This document shows positions 32,547 to 45,372 of a stretch of DNA of 64,000 bases, in pieces. Each line of letters starts with the position of its first letter. The first letter of the stretch is position 1. This DNA comes from Mikania micrantha (Eukaryota > Streptophyta > Magnoliopsida > Asterales > Asteraceae). Location of the stretch: contig CM018680.1 of assembly GCA_009363875.1 (NCBI GenBank), positions 71,428,272 through 71,492,271 of the forward strand. The letters are read 5' to 3'. The position numbers and the translations under genes were made by a program. A model generated the notes under the pieces. The model was not told where the DNA came from. It searched no databases and worked only from the letters and a program-made list of their open reading frames with translations.

Positions 32547-35500
32547 ATGTCGGGAAGAGGAACCAATGCCCTACGACTCAAACGCAAGGCCGAAAAGGCA
32601 CGGATCGACATGATGGTCGAACGGAAATTCAACAAGGTACTCGCAGAGTACGAAGCCAACCGACACGCCAGTGAGACGAGTGGCTCTAACAACGGATCTC
32701 ATGGGGGAGTAGCAAAGGGATGCTCGTTTAAAGCCTTCCTGAGCTGTCACCCTCACAAGTTCCAAGGTACTGAAGGAGCAGTGGGACTGCTTCGTTGGAT
32801 AGAGAAGCTGGAGTCAGTTTTCTCCATGGCTGAATGCTCGGAAGAGAATCGAGTAAAATACGCTACGGGAACACTGGAGGGACCGGCCCTCACCTGGTGG
32901 AACACCCATGTCCAGACACTTGGACTGGATACCGCAAACTCCATTCCTTGGGAGAACTTCACAAGGATGCTTCACGAGGAGTACTGTCCTCGTGATGAAA
33001 TCCGGAAACTTGAGGAGGAATTTTGGACACACAAAATGGTGGGATCCGAAATCGAGAAATACTGCACTCGATTTCATGAGTTGTGCAAGCTGTGTCCGGC
33101 AATGGTGACGCCGGAATACAAGAAAATTGAGCAATTCATTAGTGGATTGCCCGAGCAGATCCAAAGTATGGTGACTGCTTCTGATCTCTCCACCATCCAA
33201 CCACTGATTCGCTTGGCACATAAGTTGACAGACCAGGCAGTAGCTCAAGGGAAACTGCCTAAGAGGGGTGAACACCTGAAACCCCAGGAAATCAAGCGAA
33301 AGTGGGAACCTAGCAATAACCGTACCTTCTCACCACAACAACCAGCTCAACACCGACCCGCACCTGCCAAAGTCTTCACCGCCACACAGCCAAACACCCA
33401 AAGCAAGGGGGATACCAGGGCAACAGCCCAAAATGCAACACCTGTAACTTCCATCACTTCGGCCCATGCAAAAGAGCCAAGTGTACAAACTGTGGAAGGA
33501 ACGGGCACGTAGCCAAAGAATGCCGATCAAACCCCAACAACAACAACAACAACCAAAACACTCTCAAGGGGTGTTATGAATGTGGCAAACCGGGGCACAT
33601 GCGAAAGGATTGCCCGCAGCTGAAAAAGGGTGGGGGAGGTGCAGCGAAGGGACGAGCCTTTGTGATTGGCTCTGGAGAAGCTAAAGACGATCCGCATGTC
33701 GTCACCGGTACGTTTCTTTTAAATAATGTCTATGCTAGTATATTATTTGATACCGGTGCCGATAGGAGTTTTATCTCTAGCGACTTTAGCAAATTACTTA
33801 ATATGACACCAACACCACTAGACTATAAGTACACCGTAGAGTTAGCGGACGGCAAGCTGATCGAAACACAATATATCATCAAGGGATGTGTTCTAACACT
33901 AGCGGACCATCAACTGGTGATTGACCTGATGCCAGTAACTCTCGGGAGCTTCGACGTGGTGATTGGAATGGATTGGCTATCTGCAAACCACGCTGAGATC
34001 GTGTGCAACGAGAAGATTGTGCGAATTGCGTTGCCAAGTGGAGAGCAGATCTCAATCCAGGGAGAACGACGCGGGATACCATTAAACATTATGTCGTGCA
34101 TGAAGGCAAGCAAATACCTGCAGAAAGGATACACAGCTATTTTGGCTCTGATCTCCGAACAACCAAAGAAGGAACGAAAGATTGAGAACATCGCTGTTGT
34201 TCGCGATTATCCGGAAGTCTTTCCCGACGATCTATCGGGACTACCACCAGCACGACAAGTGGAGTTCCAGATAGATCTAACCCCCGGAGCAGCGCCAATA
34301 GCCAAGGCACCGTATCGATTGGCTCCTACTGAAATGCAAGAACTATCTAACCAACTGCAAGAGTTGTTAGATAAAGGATTTATCCGACCGAGCTTCTCAC
34401 CTTGGGGAGCACCGGTCTTGTTCGTGAAGAAGAAAGACGGTTCATTCCGTATGTGTATAGACTACCGAGAACTAAACAAGGTAACGATCAAGAATCGATA
34501 CCCCCTACCACGAATAGACGACCTGTTCGATCAACTACAAGGGTCAAGCTTCTATTCGAAAATCGATCTGAGATCGGGTTACCATCAACTCAGAATACAG
34601 GAGGACGATATACCGAAGACAGCCTTCAGGACACGGTACGGACACTATGAATTTCTAGTCATGCCTTTTGGACTGACTAACGCACCAGCAGTATTCATGG
34701 ATCTCATGAATCGGGTGTGTAAACCGTATCTCGACAAGTTCGTAATCGTGTTCATTGATGACATCCTGATCTATTCTAAGACTCAGGAAGAACATGCCGA
34801 TCACTTGAGACGTGTCTTAGAACTACTGAAGAAGGAACAACTATACGCGAAGTTCTCCAAATGTGATTTCTGGATTCGCGAAGTTCAGTTCCTTGGACAC
34901 GTAGTAAACGAGAAGGGGATACACGTAGACCCAGCCAAGATCGAGGCAATCAAGAATTGGGCAGCACCTAAGACTCCAACTGAAGTGCGGCAGTTCTTAG
35001 GATTGGCCGGGTACTACAGACGGTTTATCGAAGGATTCTCAAAGATCGCACAATCGTTGACTTCCCTCACACACAAGGACAAGAAGTTTGAATGGGGAGA
35101 AAAACAAGAAGCTGCTTTCGATCTGTTGAAGCTGAAGTTGTGCAGTGCACCAATCTTATCGCTACCAGACGGGTGCGAAGACTTTGTGGTTTATTGCGAC
35201 GCATCGAAGCAAGGACTCGGTTGTGTATTGATGCAACGCGAGAAAGTTATAGCTTATGCGTCACGACAATTGAAGGTGCATGAAAAGAACTACACAACTC
35301 ACGACTTAGAGTTGGGAGCCGTAGTGTTCGCACTAAAGATCTGGCGACACTATCTGTACGGCACCAAGTGCACAATATTTACTGATCATAAGAGCCTACA
35401 GCACATTTTCGACCAAAAGGAGCTGAACATGAGACAACGCAGATGGGTCGAGCTAATAGGCGATTATGACTGTGCAATCAAGTATCATCCCGGTAAAGCC

Positions 35501-37027
35501 AATGTAGTAGCCGACGCACTAAGCCGGAAGGAAACAACCAAATGCGTACGTGCCCTACAACTTACCATCCACTCCGAGCTACCAAATCAAATTCGGATCG
35601 CACAACAAGAAGCGTTGAAAACCGAAAACCTCACTCTCGAAGCCATGAGAGGGATGGACAAACAGATGAAACAGAAGGATGACGGAGCTTACTACCTAAT
35701 GGACCGAATTTGGATTCCACGCTACGGGGATTTGAGAGAAGTAGTGATGGATGAAGCTCACAAGAGTCGATACTCAATACATCCAGGTTCTGACAAGATG
35801 TACCACGATCTAAAGGCAACTTATTGGTGGCCTAACATGAAGTCAGAAATCGCAACGTATGTGAGTAAGTGTCTGACTTGCTCAAAGGTCAAGGTAGAAT
35901 ACCAGAAGCCTTCGGGATTACTCCAACAGCCAGAAATTCCAGTATGGAAATGGGAGCAGATTTCCATGGATTTTATCACAAAGCTGCCAAAGACGACAAG
36001 TGGTTGCGATACCATCTGGGTTATCGTAGACTGACTTACGAAATCGGCACACTTCCTGCCGATTAAAGAAACTGATAAGTTGGAAAAGTTAACCCGAGTT
36101 TACTTGAAGGAAATCGTGTCCAGACATGGAGTCCCAATCTCTATTATATCTGACCGAGACAGCCGTTTCACGGCACATTTTTGGAAGTCCTTACACAAGG
36201 CACTCGGGACGAGGTTGGATATGAGTACTGCTTATCACCCACAAACGGATGGTCAGAGTGAACGAACCATCCAGACCTTGGAAGACATGCTTCGATCATG
36301 TGTGATAGACTTTGGTAACAGCTGGGAGACTCACTTACCTTTGGTAGAATTCTCATATAATAACAGCTACCACACCAGCATTGGAGCTGCACCATTTGAA
36401 GCACTTTACGGACGCAAGTGCAGATCACCACTTTGTTGGGCGGAAGTTGGGGAAAGCCAACTGACCGGACCCGAGCTTGTGCACGAAACAACTGAAAAGA
36501 TCGTGCAAATTCGTAACAGAATGGCAGCAGCTCGAGATCGACAAAAGAGCTATGCCGACAAGAGGCGCAAACCTTTGGAATTCCAAGTAGGAGACCGAGT
36601 ACTTCTTAAAGTCTCGCCTTGGAAGGGAGTGATACGATTTGGGAAACGGGGAAAGCTAAACCCTCGTTATATAGGACCATTCGAGATCACTAAACGGATA
36701 GGCCCCGTGGCCTACGAACTACAGCTACCACAGGAATTGAGTAGCGTACACAATGTGTTCCACGTTTCAAACCTCAAGAAATGCTTATCAAACGAAACGC
36801 TCACAATTCCTTTGGAGGAAATCCAGATTGATGAACAACTTCACTTTGTTGAGGAACCGGTGGAAATTATGGACCGGGAACTCAAGAAGTTGAAACATAG
36901 TAAGATACCCATTGTAAAAGTTCGATGGAACTCACGACGAGGACCGGAATACACCTGGGAACGTGAGGATCTGATGAAGAAGAAATACCCGCATCTATTC
37001 GCCGAACAAACCAACACCGGCACGTGA
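32547..37027 (+). pseudogene. Gag-pol of A, one frameshift and one nonsense codon
   Basis: ATG at 32547 (MSGRGTNALRLKRK). Gag core LLRWIEKLESVF and ALTWWN. One A is missing near 33405 compared with C (caaggggg against caaaggggg), so the first frame ends at 33512. The second frame carries the zinc knuckles (CTNCGRNGHVAKEC, CYECGKPGHMRKDC), protease FDTGADRSF, RT FIDDILIYS, RNase H and integrase. TGA at 36032-36034 replaces a CGA of C, in the integrase core (IVD*LTKSAH). The same frame then continues through the remaining integrase residues and chromodomain tail to TGA at 37025-37027. Unlike C it has no intron in gag. Confidence 0.9.
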
Positions 37028-37030
37028 ACT

Positions 37031-37067
37031 AAATTTCGGGACGAAATTCCTATTAACTGGGGGATGA
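37031..37067 (+). promoter_or_regulatory. Pre-PPT hairpin and polypurine tract of A
   Basis: AAATTTCGGGACGAAATT (37031-37048), then aactgggggatga before the LTR at 37068. Confidence 0.75.
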
Positions 37068-39996
37068 TGTGACACCTCGTAAATTTCCAGGTCAGCAACT
37101 CTATTATTTTTAATAATAATGTTTATTATTATTTCATACGTGGCACTAGAATAAATGCATTTAGTGTGACACGTGGCACAACAGTCTGAACACACCGATA
37201 ATTCGATGAATTATCGCACGAAACTCGCACGTGTCTTGAATGACGAACGTTGGTGAACGGATCAAACTGTAACACGAAAACACTGCACTTAGGTTCGGTG
37301 AACCTAAATTAGTTAGAACAAGGCCTATGTGTCGGGAAACGATGATCGTATTCGAGAAATACGAAAGATTCGGTTCAAAAAAATGAAATTGGGCCTATTG
37401 GGCTCAACCGAGACCCATCGCGGTACGCGATGGGCACCCAATTGGGCCTTCGCGGTACGCGAACCCCGAGCGGGAGAATTTGAATTCTCCGAAAAACGTC
37501 GCGGTACGCGACGACCGATCATCTTCCACCATCGCGGTACGCGGCGTGTTTCGGGAACCGAATGATTATTTTAATCGCCGCGGTACGCGGAGATGCTTTT
37601 TGTGCAGCCTCCGCGGTACGCGACGGCCCTAACACGTAAAAATCTTTATAAAACCAATGTTAATCATTCTGTTTCTACTTCCACCGATTTTCTCTCGACT
37701 CAGACTCTTCCTCTCGACCTTCTACCCTCTGTTACACCATCAAATCCCTTCCTAAACCATTATTGAAGTCCTTGGAGCTTGAGATTGAAGATAGGAGGCT
37801 TGGGGGTGAGACTCGGAGCAAGACAACGACGCCACCAACACTTGCAACGAATTTCAGAAGCTTTTGCAGCTCTCCAACTCTGTTCCATCGAGATTCAAAC
37901 CTCCAAGGAAGCCTTAGAGGTAGTTTCTATGGTTAATCTTGCTTAAAACACTCACTAGGCACACATGCAATGTGAATCAAGCACATGCACCACCATCACC
38001 ACCTTGAGCACGAAATTTTGTGATATTATTGATGTTATTGCTACTGATTTAATGATCTAATAATGAATCATGATGATTTTGATTGCCAATGATTGATATT
38101 TGTTGATATTGTTATGAAATGGTTACTTTTATCGACATGCATGTGTGATCAATGATGTTTTAGGTGATTTTTGATGTTGAAATGATCTTAGAATTGTTAT
38201 ATGAGATGTTCCACATGATTAGAATGGTTAACTATGTCAAGATTTGGCCATTTGGGGGTTGTTACTAATTTTAGTAACTTTATTGTTACAAGATGCGTGT
38301 TATTGATGAAATGACCACTTATGCACGTTTATAACTATATGTTATGCTTAAAAATGATGTTTATAAGTTAATATAATGATTATTGATGCATTGGGATTAT
38401 TAGAAGCATTGAGAATGCGATTTTTATGGTTATTACTATAAATAGAAACTTTTTGTTACAATGTTGTTAGAAATTATGGATTTGAAAGATGTTATAGGTT
38501 TAGTATGCTTATTTAAACTTGTTAGGATGTTAGTAAATGGTTTCATGTTCTAAAATGGTTGAGAAATGTGTTTTATCGCAAGTTGCTATAAATAGTAACT
38601 TTATTTCGCTAAGTCGATGATTATCGCATGTTAAACGTGACGATCACGATTAAATGGCTAAATATAACTAGGATAGCAATATTACATGATATTAGTTGTT
38701 AAATTGATGAAATATGCTTGTTTGCGCACACTTTCTAATTATGGAAACTTTTATGCGCAAACTATGTTAAACCGACTATGTGTAACGATGTGCTACGTGA
38801 TGACATGCTCATTTAGGATAAATATGCATGCTAGAATAATCGGAATATGATCTTATGCATGACTTGCCAAATATGGAAACTTTCCTAAAATAGAAACTTA
38901 CTATAAATAGTAAGTTTCCTCATAGGAACGATTTTGGTATCCTTACACTTCACACAACACTAAACCGCACATTACACGAGCACTTGATCCAAAACCGTCA
39001 CCAACGGGTCGTTAGGTCAAACACGATCGATACGGTCAAACACGGTCAACTCGACCCACATAACCACTTAGTGTCGTTGAACACTAACACGGTCCGGTGA
39101 GACCCACATACGCGAACACAAACTCATAACACCTACATGATATAGGTGATTACTAGCCGGCGAGCTACACTACTCTTTTGAGCTAACGCATATCTAAACT
39201 CAGGTGAGTTTACGGCCCCACTTTTACTCTTTAACTGCTTTTGTTAAACTATTGGGGTGAGAATACAATGCAACTGTTTTAGATGTATGACTGGTATGTT
39301 GTGAAAACTATTTTCGAGTGTAACTATTATCGCATAAAGTCCTCATTTATCCTTACCGTTAGTTGTGTATTCAAACGAGTCGTAATTACGTAGTACTACT
39401 GGGTTTGACTAACCCCACTCGGCACCAATGTTGACTGGAGGTCATAACGAGTGTAATTTCGATGTGAATTGCGAGTTCAGCGATGACTCGCGGAGGCAAA
39501 CGGGAACAGTCTAGTTTCGGTAAAATGAACTGACACACTCCACGGATCGTGGTATCCAACTAAACTTTAACATACCCAGTATATGTCTGTTTACTATTTC
39601 TGTCTGTCTAAACCTGTGAACTCACCAACTTTATAGTTGACACTTTTTCGCATGTATTCTCAGGTAACTAATGGAGCACACGCTAGGACGCTCACAAGGA
39701 CACACTAATGGAGTCAAGCTTACATATAGACTCATGTCCTAGGCTTGTGTGCATGTGTTCCGTTTTGAAAACGATTTAATCTTTGTAGTGTCTTGAACAA
39801 TTACTTTCCGCTGCAAACTCATGTATTTCTGATGTTTAACACTTTCCGCTGCTTATTGAATGAAACTTGTATTGATTTACAATTTGTGTGAATGTGTAAC
39901 TCATATAGAGTCGTTCTATATGACCATGAGCTATGATCCTGGCCACGTCACACCCACGTGGACTGACACCACGAGTGGGAATTTGGGGGTGTGACA
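37068..39996 (+). repeat. Second complete LTR of A
   Basis: 2929 bp, TGTGACACC to GTGTGACA. It shows the complete LTR that B interrupts in the 5' copy. Dyad array 37416-37622, TATA 37647-37653, intron-like module 39204-39663. It is followed by a primer site and not by flanking DNA, so it is the middle LTR of a tandem. Confidence 0.95.
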
Positions 39997-40773
39997 GACT
40001 GGTATCAGAGCCTTGGTTATAGGGAACTAGGTTTGCATATAGTAAACTTAGACTATAGCCACTGCTCTACATTAGACACTACACTAGAACTTGCACACTG
40101 ATGTTGTTATTATTATTATCGTACTGTTGTTTACTAAACTAAGAATTTACAGGATGGCCGATAACAACAGAGATGCTAACAGGAACCCGGGCAAACGCCC
40201 AGCGGTCGATGACTTGACTGAGGAGAGTCGACGCAGGATCGACAGCATCGTGGCTCAGGTAGATGCTGAGATGGAGCGACGCGCCCAGATGCTAGCCAGG
40301 GAGCGATACTGGGGATGGTTGCCTAACCTCCTACGAGATTGGGTAGTGGGAGAGCGGGTGCCTACGCCACGATACAGGGGCGATACCTCAGAGGGTCCAC
40401 GACTGCCGGCACTTGGGATGCCGATGGAGAGAGCCTTCGCGGCTCATGTTGCTGTAACCCGGCGGGAGCTTCGGAGAAACGCCGAGCTGTCCGACGAGGT
40501 TCGTGTTCTTCGCGAGAAGAACAATCACCTGGAAAGGCGAAGCGACCGACTGGAGGAGCAGAACGATCGCTTGGAGGAACAGGTGGAGACATTACGTCTC
40601 CAGGTGTCTCAGCTCATGTCTCAGCATGGCCAGATGGTTGATGTCATGCAGGAGCATGACGGGCGCATTACTGAGAATCGGACGGATATAGCCGAGACTC
40701 AGGCTATGGACGGATATAGCCACGTCACACCCACGTGGACTGACACCACAAGTGGGAATTTTGGGGTGTGACA
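39997..40773 (+). mobile_element. Truncated second internal unit and third LTR end of A
   Basis: Primer site TGGTATCAGAGCC (40000-40012), leader, and ORF1 from ATG 40154 identical by eye to ORF1 at 31503 up to about residue 185. At 40708 it jumps to the last ~50 bp of an LTR, ending GTGTGACA at 40773 beside the ATATC duplication. At the junction the 14-mer GGACGGATATAGCC (40680-40693) is repeated (40708-40721), a templated filler. The fused ORF ends in TTSGNFGV from LTR sequence. Confidence 0.88.
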
Positions 40774-40778
40774 ATATC

Positions 40779-42508
40779 CATGGTTGAGCTCTTCATAGGG
40801 CCTAGCTGCCGAGCATGGAAGCCATACTGCAGTAGGATAGCCTTCATCTTCTCTCTGTAGGCTGTATCCTTTTGTTTCTTTGTTAGTGAAGTCATGGCTT
40901 TGGATGCAGCAGCTGCCTGTTCTTGCTACTACACCCTGTCCAGCTCAGCAACCATTTCAGGTACCGACCAGAGTAAGACTTCATCAAGATCATATCCCTT
41001 CTCCTAGAGAAGAGCAGAAAGTCTGATAAGCTCATCATCCAGGGAAGTATCTGGTTGGCCCTTTTTCTTCTTGGGTCTCCTCTCCTCTAACTCTGCTTCC
41101 TCCTCTGGGGTGAGTTTTCTTTTTTCCTTTTTCCATTGCCTTTGCCCAAGAGGAGATTGATCATGTAGCCTCACCAGCTGGTTTTGTAGCCTCACCAGCT
41201 GGTTCATTGGCAAATAGCTCCTCTATGGAGGAATCATCAAGAATGATTGGGCCTTCGGAAGCAGCTGCAGCTTCGGAGTTAACCTTAGCATTCACTGCCT
41301 CTTCCAGTTGACCAACCATCTTGGGTGGTTCCTGAGTAGTATCCATAGAATGCTCAGGAATGGAGGAGAGGTCTTCAGCAGCCTCTGTCCCAGAAGGGGA
41401 CACAGGTTCCATGGAGATTGGTTGTTGTTCTTGAGTAGTATCCTCCATGGCAACCTGGGCTGAAGTCTGAGGAGGAGACTTAGTCCCAGAGGGGGACTGT
41501 TGAGTCCCAGCAGGGGACTTAGGCTCCATAGATACATTTGTTGTTTTGAGCTCTTGCTCTGTCTCTTTGGCAGCCTCTGTTGCCTCAGAAGATGAGGAAG
41601 AGGAAGAGGTGGAATTATGGAAGAAGTGCCCAAGAAGTCATCCCATTCATTGGTCAAGGTGACTATGGATGGGTTGACATCCTGTGCAACTTCCTCTTCT
41701 CTTAATTCTGGTCCTGACCCTGCAGATTGTACATTCTTCCCCTTTTTGGTAGCATCAGGGGTGACAAAGGTAGTAGTAGCAGGATCAGGATGGAAGGGTT
41801 GAAGAATCACTGGGGGCGCCTCCTAAGGTCCAAGACAGTAGCATCTTTAGCCTAGACCTCAAGCCGCAGGGTAGCAACCTCAGCTTCCAGGTGAGCTACC
41901 CTGGCTTGGAGGGATGTTATTGTTGCCGTCAATTCCTGTGTGATGGTGCCCTCATCCACATGAGTGGAGTCATTGGGCGATGGAGTCCTAAGCCTGACTC
42001 ATGCATCTCCACCACCAGATGTGTTTTCTTGGCACCCTGGGTTCCTCTCATTGATAAGGGCTTTAAAGAAGTCCTCCCCAGCGTGGGTTTCCACAGGTGA
42101 GGTCCTAGTTCCTGTACCACTGGCCTGAGGATCCTGATTAGGATCAACAATAGTGGCAGCCTCATCTGCATTGACCCCTTCTTTACTCCTGGGGTCAACC
42201 TCCTCTGAAGTTGTAGGCTCTGGGTCAGGAAACCTAGCTTGTAGTTGTGTCACCACTCTCATAAGTGTTTGGGTGGGGGGCATTTCTGGGTGGTAGGAAC
42301 CTGGAGACTTGGGAGACAGTCTCTGATCTAATGGAGTTGCTTCATCAGAAACAGATTCAATAATAGGGGCATCCCTTTGGATGTTCTCAGGTATATGTTG
42401 TGACATACTCTGAGGGCTATCAGGCTGGTTAAGGGCTGCCACAGGTTCTAGAGGAAGAACCTGTGGAATGACAAGAGGTGTGGCTTTCACCTTAGGTGGA
42501 ACTATGCC
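40779..42508 (-). pseudogene. Sirevirus S env-like ORF, middle part
   Basis: Minus-strand low-complexity protein between insertions C (ATGCC side) and A (ATATC side). Open blocks are 42490-41999, 41810-41292, 41529-41161 and 41213-41004, in more than one frame. Composition is Pro/Ser/Thr/Glu-rich with short repeats such as SPSGT and a Lys-rich stretch (RRPKKKKG). It continues the region at 53733-54582. It has frameshifts and no recognised enzymatic domain. Confidence 0.65.
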
Positions 42509-45216
42509 TGTGACACCTCACAAATTCCAGGTCAGCACTTATATTATTTTAATAATAATGTTTATTATTATTTCATACGTGGCACTAGAATAATTGTATT
42601 TAGTGTGACACGTGGCAGAACAGACCAAACACACCGATGGTTCAAGGAACAATCGCACAACTCTAACACGTGTCTTGAATAACGAACGTTGGTGAACGGA
42701 TCAAACCACAGAACACTTTCACCTGCACATTAGGTTCCGGGGAACCTAAGTTAGTAGAACGATGTTCATATGACGAGAAACGATGCTCGTAATCGAAAAA
42801 TACGCGAAGAATGGATCAAAACATGAAAATGGGCCAAATTGGGCCGGATATAGGGTCCAGGCGGTACGCCTGACCCGAGGATCCCTACCCAGGCGATACG
42901 CGCGGATGAGGAGGGACGCCTCATATCTGGCTGCCTCGCGCGTAACGCCTGGCCTTGGTGGTCAACGTCAGGCGATACGCCTGGCTACTCTGACACTTAA
43001 AAATCTTGTAAATCTCATGATTACCACACCATACTTCTTTTACCCAATCCTACACGTAAATCCTTCTATTTAATACCCCAAAAACGTCTGATTTCACTAC
43101 TACAACACCACATCACACTCATTTGAAGCCTTGGAAGCCATTGTTGGGAGATTTGAAGCTTGGGAAGATCAAGGAAGGCTCATAAGATCTTGTCACCACC
43201 ATCACCATTGCTTGCACTAGTTGAAGAGAAATTCCAGGAGCTCAAGAGCTGCTCAATCATTATCTCAACACATTCAAAGCTTTGGAAGGTAGATCTTGAG
43301 ACTATGTAGCATAAAACTCACATACAACACACATAAACCCACACACAAGGTTCAAAGCTTGCACGCACACACTAGATCCACACATACACGAATATTTCTT
43401 GTTTGAATCTGAGTTTGATGATATTTCTATGTTTATTGATGATTAGATGATGTATTTTTACATACTATGATGAGTTGTTATGATAGGGTAGTCATAGTAG
43501 CTAAAATGATGGTGCTAGCAACATGTGTGTATGATCTAGGTGGAGATTCATGAAGTGTGATCTAGAAATGTTATGGGATATGATTTAGAAGTGTTATGAA
43601 TAGCAAGATATGTCAAAATGTGATTTTTTTTACAAATTGTGGTAACTTTAATATCATGAAACGTTGATTTATGATGAAATGACTTAATGCTTGTGATTAT
43701 ATTTATAAGTTATGTTCAAAATGATGTTTAGAAACAAAAAGGATGATTATTGATGTGAAAAATTGTTAAAATCACCAAATATATGATTATTACGAATAGT
43801 ACCATGAATAGTGACTTTATTTCACAAAGTCTATAAATGATGACATATTTGTTGTAATGAATATGATCTAACGGTTATTTTGGACTAGGATGACGATATT
43901 ATAATGAGATTGTTAGCTAGATTTAGCGACACATGCTTATTTTGTAACCTTCTATTTATAGAAACTTTTATGCGCAAACCATGCTAAACCGGCTATGTGT
44001 AACTATGTGCTATGTGATAACATGCTCACTTAGGATAAATATGTATAATAGAATAATCGGATTATGAATTATTGCTTGAATTGCCAAATGTGGAAACTTC
44101 CTAAAGTAGGAACTTACTATAAATAGTAAGTTTCCTCACGAAAGTGATTTTGGTATCCGTACACTTCACACGACACAAAACCGCACGTTACACGAACACT
44201 TGATCCAAAACCGTCACCAACGGGTCGTTAGGTCAAACACGGTCAACACGGTCAAACACGGTCAACGCGACCCACAAAACAACTTGGAGTTGTTAGATAC
44301 GAACACGGTCCCGTGAGACCCACATGTATGCAAACACAAACTTATGGTACCTATGTGATATAGGTAATCACTAGCCGGCGAGCTACACTGTTCTTGTGAA
44401 GAACACGCACTACTTAACTCAGGTGAGTTTACGGCCCCACTTTTACTCTTTAACTATTTTTGATAAACTATTGGGGTGAGAATACAATGCAACTGTTTTA
44501 GATATATGACTGGTATGTTGTGAAAACCATTTTCGAGTGTAACTATTATCGCTTAAAGTCCTCACTTATCCTTACCGTTAGTTGTGTATTCAAACGAGTC
44601 GTAATTACGTAGTACTACTGGGTTTGACTAGCCCCACTCGGCACCAATGTTGACTGGAGGTCATAACGAGTGTAATTTCGATGTGAATTGCGAGTTCAGC
44701 GATGACTCGCGGAGGCAAACGGAAACAGTCTAGTTTCGGTAAGATGAACTGACACACTCCACGGATCGTAGTATCCAACAACAACTTAACATACCCAGTA
44801 TATGTCTGTTTACTTTTCTGTCTGTCTAAACCTGTGAACTCACCAACTTTTTAGTTGACACTTTTCGCATGTATTCTCAGGTAATTAATGGAGCACACGC
44901 TAGGATGCGCACAAGGAAGCTTTAAGGAGTCTGGCTTGCATATAGACTCTTGTCCTAGGCATTGTGTGCATTGGATGTGTTCTAAAACAATTTAAATTAT
45001 GTAGTGTCTGTTAAACAATTTACTTTCCGCTGCAAACTTATTTACTTATAATGTTGAAACATTTTCCGCTGCATATTAAATGAAACTATGTTATTTTGCA
45101 AATCTGTGTGAATGTGAAACTCATATAGTGTCGTTCTATATGACCATGAGCTGTGATCCTGGCCACGTCACACCCACGTGGACTGACACCACGCGTGGTA
45201 ATTTGGGGGTGTGACA
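42509..45216 (+). repeat. 5' LTR of C
   Basis: TGTGACACCTCAC to GTGTGACA, 2708 bp. In place of CGCGGTACGCG it has GGCGGTACGCC, GGCGATACGC, CGCGTAACGC and GGCGATACGCC at about 42861, 42891, 42938 and 42970. Donor at 44423, acceptor at 44880. An ORF of 96 codons in this region appears in both LTRs and has no recognised family. Confidence 0.95.
44423..44880 (+). other. Putative LTR-internal intron (family C, 5' LTR)
   Basis: CAG|GTGAGTTT to GTATTCTCAG, 458 nt, with hairpin CAAC-TTTTTA-GTTG (44844-44857) and GTAATT directly after the AG. Repeated at 52933-53391. Confidence 0.5.
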
Positions 45217-45219
45217 GAC

Positions 45220-45232
45220 TGGTATCAGAGCC
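45220..45232 (+). promoter_or_regulatory. Primer binding site of C
   Basis: TGGTATCAGAGCC three bases after the 5' LTR; initiator tRNA-Met type. Confidence 0.9.
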
Positions 45233-45372
45233 TTGGTTATAGGGAACTAGGTTTGCATATAGTAAACTTAGACTATAGCCACTGCTCTACATTAGACACT
45301 ACACTTAGAATTTTCACACTTATATTATTGTTATCACTGTAAACTAATACTGACTGACTTAGAACTTACAGG

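Larger units (their letters stand above)
16793..40773 (+). mobile_element. Chromovirus A, three-LTR-end insertion in S
   Basis: Flanked by exact ATATC duplications at 16788-16792 and 40774-40778. Structure: 5' LTR (split by element B), primer site, ORF1, gag-pol, complete LTR (37068-39996), then a second primer site, a truncated ORF1 and the last ~50 bp of a third LTR. Without B it is about 12.4 kb. The two full LTRs are 2928 and 2929 bp and differ at about nine or ten positions by eye, so the insertion is recent. Gag-pol carries a one-base deletion and one nonsense codon. Confidence 0.93.

Noticed and set aside
42783..43073. 96-codon ORF, also at 51289-51579, as a conserved gene
   Set aside because: Same reason: it lies in the two LTRs of C and covers the GGCGGTACGCC region.
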